In this document: positions 8,013-15,500 of the stretch, one piece after another | Layout of the letters: each line of letters opens with the position of its first letter | Position numbering within the stretch: position 1 is the first letter of the stretch | NCBI GenBank assembly: GCA_964596645.1 | Contig: CAZQVB010000021.1 | Span: 1 to 64,000, forward strand | DNA length: 64,000 bases | From: CAVQEK01 sp964596645 | GTDB taxonomy: Bacteria; Bacteroidota; Bacteroidia; Cytophagales; Cyclobacteriaceae | Direction: 5' to 3' | Made by a program: the position numbers and the translations under genes | The notes under the pieces: model-generated | What the model was told of the DNA's origin: nothing | Databases searched by the model: none | The model's input: the letters and a program-made list of their open reading frames with translations, nothing else

Positions 8013-8600
8013 TTACCTGAATTGGTCATCAGACCAATTCAATGGATTGTTTTTAATGTATTCTGAAATTCGTTGAAAGGATTTGTCATCGCGAATGACG
8101 TGGTCATGATATCGGGGTTGCCATGCAAATTCAGGGTTGATTGATCGGGCGTTTTTGGTTACACCGATTTTAAAACCACGAATAATGGATGCCAGGTTTT
8201 TAGATTGTGGTCCAAATTTGTTTTTGGATGACGATTCGGGTAGTAGAGACGCAATATTTTGCGTCTCTACGTTGCGTATATCGTTGCGATAATCATTCGG
8301 GTCATTATCCCGTCCATCATCCGGTTTATCAATTACCACAATCCCATGAACATGATTTGGCATAACCACATGATTGGCCAATTTTACATATGGAAAATGT
8401 TCAGGAATTGCAAACCAACAATCATTGGCGATCAAACCAATTTCATTTAATTCCATTTTACCATCCACCACATCACCAAAAAAACATTGGCGGTTCTGGG
8501 TACAAATGGTCACGAAATAGGGTGCATTCCAGCCGTAATCCCACTGTTGCCAACGGGCCGATTCTATGCGATATTTATTTCGAAACCTGTCTGACATCAC
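8013..8600 (-). CDS. REP-associated tyrosine transposase (RAYT, IS200-like fold)
   Basis: 195 residues of the Y1 transposase superfamily. The HUH metal motif is in MPNHVHGI (His83, His85) and the catalytic Tyr is probably Tyr181 in YIKNNPLNW. The N-terminal RRIESARWQQWDYG-type region and PYFVTICTQNR are typical of RAYT proteins, which process single-stranded palindromic repeats rather than moving as IS elements. Between the HUH motif and the Tyr helix lies a poorly conserved insert (about residues 92-132) rich in Asp and Asn. Residues 111-120 (VETQNIASLL) are encoded by a perfect palindrome at 8243-8270. The annotated start is GTG directly followed by ATG (8597). Confidence 0.85.
   Translation of the reverse strand: MMSDRFRNKYRIESARWQQWDYGWNAPYFVTICTQNRQCFFGDVVDGKMELNEIGLIANDCWFAIPEHFPYVKLANHVVMPNHVHGIVVIDKPDDGRDNDPNDYRNDIRNVETQNIASLLPESSSKNKFGPQSKNLASIIRGFKIGVTKNARSINPEFAWQPRYHDHVIRDDKSFQRISEYIKNNPLNWSDDQFR
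8243..8270. repeat. Perfect palindrome inside the RAYT reading frame
   Basis: Arms GTAGAGACGCAA (8243-8254) and TTGCGTCTCTAC (8259-8270), a 4-base loop. It is a REP-like hairpin of the type RAYT enzymes recognise, and it is read through in frame as VETQNIASLL. Confidence 0.85.
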
Positions 8601-8764
8601 GCTGCAAATTTCTCAAGGTTCACGTAATCATTAATATAGACCACATTTCGGTCAGGATTCCAAAGCCACCAAAGCAATTCATATCTGGATTCACACAAAG
8701 CCTCTACATGTAATTCCTTTGGCAAGTTATGGTGATATTGCAAGCATAAGATTAAATTCGTCAA
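8597..8764 (-). CDS. Possible 55-residue reading frame overlapping the RAYT start
   Basis: An open frame with a TTG start at 8764 ends in TGA overlapping the GTG/ATG start of the RAYT gene, an arrangement that suggests translational coupling. The peptide is Trp- and Tyr-rich in the middle (RYELLWWLWNPDRN, then VVYINDYVNLEKF) and looks protein-like rather than random. I do not recognise the family. It starts only 15 bp from the divergent pRiA4b gene, leaving little room for a promoter, so it may equally be the 3' remnant of a longer gene cut by rearrangement. Confidence 0.35.
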   Translation of the reverse strand: MTNLILCLQYHHNLPKELHVEALCESRYELLWWLWNPDRNVVYINDYVNLEKFAA

Positions 8765-8779
8765 ACCAAATTTTTAAGA

Positions 8780-9343
8780 ATGGCCTATCAATTCAAAATA
8801 CAACTGGAAGGCACAGAACAGCCGCCTGTGTGGCGTAGGCTGCTGGTGCCGGAAACTTATACTTTTTATCAATTACACATGGCGATACAGGGTGCTTTTG
8901 GCTGGGGTAATGCCCACCTCTTTCGCTTTCATGATAGGGAGGAAGGCAACATCAGTATTGGTATTATTTTCGATGATGGTTTTGGAGATATTATAGATGA
9001 AGATGCTGAAGAGATAAAACTCAATAGCCTGTTCAAAAAGGAAAAGCAAAAGCTATACTACGAGTACGATTTTGGTGACGGCTGGGAACATTTGATCACC
9101 CTGGAGAAGATCAGTGCTGAAAAAATCATACAGGCTCGTTGTCTGGGAGGCGAAGGTGCCTGTCCGCCGGAAGACTGCGGGGGCATCTGGGGTTATTATG
9201 ATTTTGTAGAAGCAGTCAATGATCCGAAACATCCGGAGTATGAAGACAAGCGGGAGTGGCTGTGTATGAACGAAGATGAAGTGTGGGATGTGAATGCGTT
9301 TGACCTCGAGGAAACCAATGAACGAATGCTGGCTTATTTGTAA
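8780..9343 (+). CDS. Plasmid pRiA4b ORF-3 family protein
   Basis: 187 residues. The opening FKIQLEGTEQPPVWRRLLVPETYTFYQLH and the later YEYDFGDGWEHLITLE, CLGGEGACPPEDCGG and WGYYDF are the hallmark blocks of the pRiA4b ORF-3 family. Members are found on plasmids and genomic islands in many phyla; the biochemical role is unknown. The conserved Cys/Gly/Pro block near residue 120 could bind metal. The gene is complete and is the only clearly intact non-transposase protein gene in this accessory patch. Confidence 0.9.
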   Translation: MAYQFKIQLEGTEQPPVWRRLLVPETYTFYQLHMAIQGAFGWGNAHLFRFHDREEGNISIGIIFDDGFGDIIDEDAEEIKLNSLFKKEKQKLYYEYDFGDGWEHLITLEKISAEKIIQARCLGGEGACPPEDCGGIWGYYDFVEAVNDPKHPEYEDKREWLCMNEDEVWDVNAFDLEETNERMLAYL

Positions 9344-9400
9344 AATGATGTTCCGTGGCCTCTCATAGGGTAATGTTTATCTTGTGACAATTAAGATCCA

Positions 9401-9651
9401 GTGACAGACAAAAAATTATCACCATTAATCCTTATCAGCGAAGCGGTCAGCCTTGTGTCAGAGGTTTGTCCATTACAGTGTATGATGTGCTCAGCTATTT
9501 GAGCTGCCGGAGTAGCATTGAGGAAATATTGGAGCATTTTCCACTGCTGACCAAAGATGATGTGCTGGCAAGCCTGGCTTTTGCGGCAGATGCTGAAAAA
9601 AGATTTCAACGCTGTACTTTGTATTCCGGTGACGTAAACTCATTTATATGA
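9401..9651 (+). pseudogene. DUF433 antitoxin-like gene with a broken 5' end
   Basis: The frame ending at 9651 reads IITINPYQRSGQPCVRG then LSITVYDVLSYLSC, SSIEEILEHFPLLTKDDV, LASLAFAAD: the complete DUF433 domain (winged helix, VapB45-like). No ATG, GTG or TTG precedes the domain in that frame. A GTG at 9401 begins MTDK in another frame and would join correctly if the six-A run after GAC had seven, so a one-base homopolymer deletion (real or a sequencing error) is likely. If TTG at 9466 is used instead, only 61 residues are made and the conserved GQPCVRG is lost. The stop overlaps the start of the nucleotidyltransferase gene (ATGA), so they form one operon. Confidence 0.65.
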
Positions 9652-9962
9652 TGACGATACACAGCAACATTCCCCAGCAGGTAAAAGAAGCAGTTTTGAC
9701 ACTGGATTCCGAGGCTGAAGTAGTGCTGTTTGGCTCACAGGCCAGAGGCAATAGTCATGAGGAATCGGATTGGGATTTTCTAATTCTTAGCCGTAAGCTA
9801 TTTCCGACTTCCGAAAAACGAATGTTAAGAAGCATTCTATTAGATATTGAACTAGAACATGAGGCAATCATTTCATCAATAGTACTTTCTCCAGAAGATT
9901 GGAACAGGCGTAAAGGCTGGCCACTATACGAAGAAGTTCAACAGGAAGGGCAATGGATGTAA
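9648..9962 (+). CDS. Minimal nucleotidyltransferase (MNT domain antitoxin)
   Basis: 104 residues with the DNA polymerase beta-type nucleotidyltransferase signature GSQARGNSHEESDWDFLIL: Gly29-Ser30 and Asp41/Asp43 as metal ligands. This size and motif fit the MNT partner of HEPN-MNT toxin-antitoxin pairs, which in studied cases silences the HEPN toxin by adding nucleotides (AMP) to it. It overlaps the following HEPN gene by 10 bp, the usual arrangement. The catalytic residues are intact although the toxin frame is broken. Confidence 0.85.
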   Translation: MMTIHSNIPQQVKEAVLTLDSEAEVVLFGSQARGNSHEESDWDFLILSRKLFPTSEKRMLRSILLDIELEHEAIISSIVLSPEDWNRRKGWPLYEEVQQEGQWM

Positions 9963-10344
9963 GTAAGGAGGAATACATTCAATACCGGATTAAGCGGTCT
10001 TCGGAGTCACTGGAGGAGGCTAAAATTATGGCTCGTAATAATTTCTGGAATACCGCGATTAGCCGATTATACTACTCAAGTTTTTATATCGTAGATGCTC
10101 TTTTACGAAAGCATGATGTCAAACATAAAACGCATTGGGGACTCGTAATCAATTTCACAGATATTTTGGTAAAACCAAGATTGTAAGCCGTCATCTGCTG
10201 GACTATTACGCATATGTCTTTCAAGAACGGCAGGAGAGCGATTACGGAGAACTGGTACGATACAGCCGGGAAGATGTAGATTTGCTGATGCCGCAAGCGG
10301 AAGAGTTACATAAAACACTACGCGCACTTATTTTAAACCAGTAG
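9953..10344 (+). pseudogene. HEPN-domain toxin, frameshifted
   Basis: The first frame (9953-10186) gives the HEPN N-terminal helices (YRIKRSSESLEEAKIMARN, then ISRLYYSSFYIVDALL) and RKHDVKH, an R-x5-H fit to the HEPN RNase motif. It then runs off into a short unrelated tail. The rest of the domain (NQFHRYFGKTKIVSRHLL, FQERQESDYGELVRYSREDV) continues in the neighbouring frame to 10344. The switch falls near 10148-10155 and is explained by one missing base. Joined, the protein would be about 129 residues, normal for the family. Either the toxin is dead, or this is a sequencing error. Confidence 0.8.
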
Positions 10345-10487
10345 TCTATTCTATCATTCAATATGTACATCACCCCCACACATATTTACTATTACTCCTA
10401 ATCGCACCGTACTGGATTGAAATTCGCATTCTAATGTACCACCGTATAGTGCCGGAAATAAGGTTGCCTGCTTGCAGGCCGCACGAT

Positions 10488-10658
10488 CTACTCCTCAGGT
10501 TCGTCTATCTTGGGTACCCGCTGTCCGTATATCTCTATCGACAAATCCTCGTTGGTTACAACTGTCACCTTAACACCTTTCTTCCTAAATAGATCTTCCA
10601 AAGATAGCCTGTTATTCTTTTCTGGTTTCGGCTCCAATGATTTATCCATATCCTTCAT
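10488..10658 (-). CDS. Small unassigned protein, 56 residues
   Basis: ATG at 10658, stop at 10488. The peptide is charged: RLSLEDLFRKKGVKVTVVTNED followed by LSIEIYGQRVPKI and an acidic end. The pattern, an amphipathic helix then two beta strands with alternating hydrophobics, looks like a real small domain rather than chance. It has no recognised family. It lies between the HEPN remnant and another reading-frame remnant in the accessory patch. Confidence 0.5.
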   Translation of the reverse strand: MKDMDKSLEPKPEKNNRLSLEDLFRKKGVKVTVVTNEDLSIEIYGQRVPKIDEPEE

Positions 10659-10739
10659 GATATTTTACTTTATGTTTCTAAAATATAATGTTTTAGACTA
10701 CTGATATTCTATCTCAAAACGACACGATTGTAAGCATTT

Positions 10740-10895
10740 TTAGTCCTCATCCAGAGCCGCCCGAACCTGAGCCAGTCCTTTGGCATAAACAACTACCATA
10801 TACGAGCTTTTCCACCAGTCTTTCTTACCAGCAATGATCGCTTTCTGTCTGGCCGTCTCAGTAATAACGAATCTCAGTATTTCAAAGAATGATAG
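10740..10895 (-). pseudogene. Unassigned reading-frame remnant
   Basis: An open frame reading leftwards ends with TAA at 10740 and is bounded upstream by TAG. It contains a protein-like stretch (EILRFVITETARQKAIIAGKK, DWWKSSYMVVVYAKGLAQVRAAL) but no in-frame start before SYM. It may be the C-terminal end of a gene whose front was lost. Family not recognised. Confidence 0.35.
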
Positions 10896-10948
10896 CTAAG
10901 AATTCTTGCGCTACTTAGCAGTAAATTGTTGCCCAAAAGTAATTACCC

Positions 10949-11536
10949 CTACCCCCCCAAAGCCCGCTCCACCAGCCGACGCGACTTGGCATCCATCGGC
11001 AGTTGCAGGGCGGCTTCTCTGCCTTTGTCCGACATTTTGTGCCAGGTTTTTTGCAGTATGTCTACCACTTTATCATCCGGGTGGTCGCTGGCAAAGGCGG
11101 AGAAATAGTACTTGAGAAACACCAGACAGGCCACATCTTCCAGCGTCTGGCTCTCGGCATCTTGCTTGAGCTGCTTTTTCTGAATGATGAATTGTACCCG
11201 CTCAATTAGCTGCTCATCATACCCGCTCTCTCGCAGCAGGCCGGCTGCCAGTTCGGCGTGGCGCTTCTTTAGGAAAGAGCGCCACTGCAAATAGCCCTTT
11301 TTATCGGCAGCGTAGCTGCTGCGTGGCACCTCCCAACGCCCCACATGCTGGCAGCGCACAGCAAGGCGCAGCTCTTCTGAGGCATCCGGCTCAAAGCTCA
11401 CCAGCATCTCACTCATTCTTCTTCCGTACAGCAGCTCCTTGGGTTGCTCGCTGTCTCCCCCCATTTCCATATTAGGATCGCGCGCATTGTAAGCATCTAT
11501 GGCCATGCAGGCTTTTTCAAAAGAAAGGTCGTTCAT
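10949..11536 (-). CDS. DUF4202 domain protein
   Basis: 195 residues, full family length. It starts SFEKACMAIDAYNARDPN and carries ELLYGRRMSEML, LRLAVRCQHVGRWEVPRSSY, LQWRSFLKKRHAELA and LVFLKYYFSAFA, all characteristic of DUF4202. The conserved His/Arg set (RCQHVGRW, KRHAE) suggests an HD-like helical hydrolase, but no activity is established. It is followed on the same strand by nothing recognisable and preceded by thyA, 86 bp away. Confidence 0.88.
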   Translation of the reverse strand: MNDLSFEKACMAIDAYNARDPNMEMGGDSEQPKELLYGRRMSEMLVSFEPDASEELRLAVRCQHVGRWEVPRSSYAADKKGYLQWRSFLKKRHAELAAGLLRESGYDEQLIERVQFIIQKKQLKQDAESQTLEDVACLVFLKYYFSAFASDHPDDKVVDILQKTWHKMSDKGREAALQLPMDAKSRRLVERALGG

Positions 11537-11622
11537 GATAAATTGGGTAAAGTGACGCGAGCGAAAATAATTTTTATCATCAATCCAATGGCACTTTTTC
11601 AGGTATAGTACATAAAAAAAGA

Positions 11623-12417
11623 CTACACAGCCACGGGCGCTTTTATGTGCGGATGCGGGTCGTAGTTGCGCAATTCAAAATCCTCGATCGTAAAATCAAA
11701 AATGCTTTTTACCGCAGGGTTCAGGTGCATGGTGGGCAGCGGCCTTGGCGTGCGGCTGAGCTGCAACTGCGTCTGCTCCAAATGATTGATGTACAGATGT
11801 GCATCGCCAAACGTATGCACGAAGTCTCCCGGCTGCAGGTCGCACACCTGGGCTACCATGAGCGTGAGCAGCGCATAAGAAGCTATGTTGAACGGTACAC
11901 CTAAAAAGATATCGGCACTGCGCTGGTACAGCTGGCAAGAGAGGCGACCGCCGGCCACATAAAACTGGAAAAATGTATGGCAGGGCGGCAGGGCCATCTT
12001 GTCGATATCAGCCACATTCCAGGCGCTCACGATGTGGCGCCGGGAGTCGGGATTGTGGCGTATGTTTTTTATCAGCTCTTCTATCTGGTCTACATGCCGC
12101 CCGTCGGGTGTGGGCCAGCTACGCCACTGGTAGCCATACACCGGCCCCAGCTCTCCTTGTGCATCGGCCCATTCATCCCAGATCGACACCTTGTGCTGCT
12201 TCAGGTACGCGATGTTGGTGCTGCCCTGCAGAAACCAGAGCAACTCATGTATGATAGAGCGCAGGTGCAGCTTTTTGGTGGTGATGCAGGGGAAGCCATC
12301 GGCAAGATCAAACCGCATCTGGTACCCAAACACACTCAACGTGCCGGTGCCGGTGCGGTCGTCTTTGCGAACGCCGTGGTCGAGTACATGCTGCATCAAA
12401 TCGAGATATTGGCGCAT
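11623..12417 (-). CDS. thyA: Thymidylate synthase
   Basis: 264 residues when started at the ATG at 12417; this is exactly the E. coli ThyA length and puts the nucleophile of LPPCHTFFQF at Cys146, the same number as in E. coli. A TTG two codons earlier is an unneeded alternative. Other landmarks are RTGTGTLSVFG, the folate/nucleotide region LWFLQGSTN, RRHIVSAWNV, QLYQRSADIFLGVPFNIASY and the C-terminal PVAV that closes the active site. It converts dUMP to dTMP using methylenetetrahydrofolate. No dihydrofolate reductase gene adjoins it. It is divergent from the large AsmA-like gene. Confidence 0.98.
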   Translation of the reverse strand: MRQYLDLMQHVLDHGVRKDDRTGTGTLSVFGYQMRFDLADGFPCITTKKLHLRSIIHELLWFLQGSTNIAYLKQHKVSIWDEWADAQGELGPVYGYQWRSWPTPDGRHVDQIEELIKNIRHNPDSRRHIVSAWNVADIDKMALPPCHTFFQFYVAGGRLSCQLYQRSADIFLGVPFNIASYALLTLMVAQVCDLQPGDFVHTFGDAHLYINHLEQTQLQLSRTPRPLPTMHLNPAVKSIFDFTIEDFELRNYDPHPHIKAPVAV

Positions 12418-12440
12418 AGACAACTATTTCTAAATTGTGC

Positions 12441-12448
12441 CAAAATTA
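12441..12448 (-). promoter_or_regulatory. Candidate -7 box for thyA
   Basis: Reading leftwards TAATTTTG, a full TAnnTTTG match 24 bp before the thyA ATG. A TTG lies only 14 bp further upstream, shorter than the normal spacing. Confidence 0.4.
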
Positions 12449-12522
12449 AAAATGTTAGTGAACAATCAGTATCTTTTCCACACCAATGCGGCATAGTGAA
12501 GTAGGAAGAAAGGCTGAAGCCA

Positions 12523-15500
12523 ATGAGTTTACTGCGTAGGCTGATTATTAAATCTGTTGACAATTTTTGGAAGAAACACCGCAAGCGGATTGTAGGTGCC
12601 AGCGCAGCCTTTTCTATCATCATCGCACTCTATTTTGTAGCCGGCCACTACTCCGACCGTATTCTCGAAAGCATCATCAAGCGCACCATAGCGCAGAATT
12701 CCCAGGGTCTGTATCAGGCCGATTTCAACGAAATTGCTTACGTAGTGAACACGGGGCAGTTCTACCTCACTGATTTCCGGCTGGTGGCCGACAGTGCCAG
12801 GATATCGGAGTTGATGGCACAATCGCCGGAGATGCAGCTTTTTTATCAGGCCAGTATACCGGAGTTTTATCTCGATGTACGCGACTTGTGGTCGTTGTAT
12901 TTTCTGCGAGAACTGCGCGTAACGGGCGTAGCCATTGTGCATCCTCAGCTCACCATCACCCAATTTGGCAATGCCCGCGACGACAACCGGCTGTCTGTAG
13001 ACCTCGGCGGCTTGTATCAGGTGATCTCTGAATACCTTAAGGTATTTGAAATCAACAATTTTATGCTGCAAGATGGTCGCTTTCACTTCAGGCGACATGG
13101 CGATGACTGGGGCAACTATCAGGTGCAGAACATCTCCATAAAAATTGAAGATTTTCTTCTGGAGAACAATCCCCACAATGCCGTCACCCCATTCTTCTCT
13201 GGCAATGTTTCCATTGAGCTGAAAGACCAAAAGCTTTCCCTGCGCGACAGCATGCACATCATCACCTTCGACAGGTTTTTTCTGTCCACCTTTCAGTCAG
13301 CCATAGAAATAGACAACTTCGTGATCTCCAATGCCTTGGCCGACTCTGTAGCCAATGATGAAAATACATACGACATTCAAATACCCAAGCTGCGCCTGTC
13401 GGGTGTCGACTTTGCCAGAATGTACTACGACAATCACCTCTACATCGACTCCATAGCCTTTACCCGACCCGCGGCTCGTTTGGTGCTCAATGAAGCCAAG
13501 AGCCAGAGCGACTCCATCAAATCATCCTTTTTACGCTTGGCCATGCTGTATTTCGACCAGTGGGATGTACAGCATTTTAGCATTTCAGGCGGTTCGCTGC
13601 ACACGATGCTCAATAAAAACAACAAAAACAGCACCTTCAATGTGCAGAAGATCTTTACGGAGCTCTCCCATTTTTCCATCGACAGCACCGGCAAACAACT
13701 GACCTACAGCGATCTGAAGCTGAGCATACGCGACTACACATATTTGCTGGCCGACAGCATACACCAGCTAAGCGTGGCTGAGATTGGCGGAGAGGCCAGG
13801 CCTACACGTGTCTATCTGAAAAACCTGAAACTATCGCCCAGGCACGATCTGAGCCAGACGACCGGCCAGACGCTATATCATGTAGAAACGCCATACCTGC
13901 AACTTCACGACATGGAGCTCAGCGAATGGTTTGCCCGAAAGGCAATCATCATTGATGAAATTAATTTTGACAGCCTCGCCGTGGCCATTACCACTGCACA
14001 ACCTTCCCCACGTGCACCAGAAACTTTGTCTGTAGATTCACTGCTGCGAAAGCATATCACGGCGATTCAAGTAAACCGGCTTGCTGTGAACAGAGGGCAT
14101 TTTGAGTGGCGTCGTCATTCCGAAGCTGAACCCGCTGCGCAGATAGACCATTTCACCATCAATATGGACGACGCATCGTGGCCTGCCATCGATGAACCAA
14201 CAACAATCCCCTTCAGCATCAGCCAGCTCAACATCACCGGACGATCGGTGCTGTACCACAACGACCAACTGCACTGGTCGGTGGAGAATGTACGGATAGC
14301 GTCTGCCGCGGCAACGGCCGATCTGGCTGGCATAAAAGCAGTATATGCCAATGCTCCAGGTCAGCCTGCTTTCACCTGCGCCATAGCCACCTCCAGAGGC
14401 ATTGATCTGGAGCAATTGCTCAGAAAAAAGATTTACTCTGTTCAAAGCCTTCATCTAAAATCCCCTAAAATTTACCTGGACGACCATCAGGCATCTTTGG
14501 CGAAACCTGCCGGCGAGGAAAAGCCACGAACCTTTCCAACGATCAATATTCAAAACCTCAAGATGAGCAATGCTGGTGTATGGGCCGACAATCCGCGGTG
14601 GACGGCCGATGTGGATGGGTTCGCGGCGGAAGCCAAAGGGGTGACGACCAACAACGCACAATCACTGCTGCCGCTGGATGCAGAAGAAGTATTCTTTGAG
14701 AGCCATAAGCCCGGGCGCGTGACCATAGGCAACAATGATATCAGCTTTGCTTCTTGCCTGCTGGACAGTGAACAGCAGCTGTGGCAGATGGGCGATGTGC
14801 ATTACAAGCGAAATCCGGCAGGCCAGCACTGGCAGGTTGATGTGCGTATGCCTGAACTCGTGGCCCGGGGTTTCGACTGGAAAGACATTAAAGCCAATCG
14901 CCGGTTGGTGGTCGACAGTGTGCAATGTATAAACCCTGAAATTGTGGGTGCCTCTACACTGCACAGCACGGCAACAGACAGCACCAAGGAGGCCGGCAGC
15001 ATGCCTCAGGTGCAGGTAGGGAATATGATGATGCGCGATGGCACCATTTCATGGGTATTGACCAGGGATGGGGCGCCTGTATTTATAAAAGCACATGAAT
15101 TTGACGTCAGCAGCGATCGGCTGCGGCTGGACAGCACGTTTTTGCTCGAACCACTATCAGTACTTACCAAAAATAAGCACAGCCTTTCGGCCCAATATGT
15201 GGAGATGCACCGGCCCACGCACGATCAGTTTCTCAGCCTGAACCGCATACAATTATCTACCGCACCGGCCAACCTGGAAGCCGACGGTCTGTATTTTATT
15301 CAGCACCACAGCGACAGCACGTCGCCGACAAAGGCGAGCCTCGACAAGCTGAGTGTGCAACAGGCAGACATGCTGCTGCTGATGGAGAAAGGCAAATTGA
15401 AAGCCCGGCAGGTGGCGCTTTCCGGCGGTCATGTGCAACTGGCCTTGCACGAACCTGATACAGGCCGCGTCAGACAAAGGGGCTACATTGCCGAAAAACT

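Noticed and set aside
7694..8029. A 111-codon leftward frame through the tRNA-Asp, ending GLDGTRTRDLLRD
   Set aside because: It is the antisense translation of the tRNA, a well-known false gene; it also crosses the N run.
8013..8600. A complete IS200/IS605 element
   Set aside because: No element ends or accessory tnpB were seen; the protein matches the non-mobile RAYT branch better.
9466..9651. A complete DUF433 gene started at TTG 9466
   Set aside because: It would drop the conserved INPYQRSGQPCVRG part that is still readable upstream in the same frame.
10135..10344. A separate small gene with TTG start
   Set aside because: Its residues continue the HEPN domain begun at 9953; it is the second half of a frameshifted gene.
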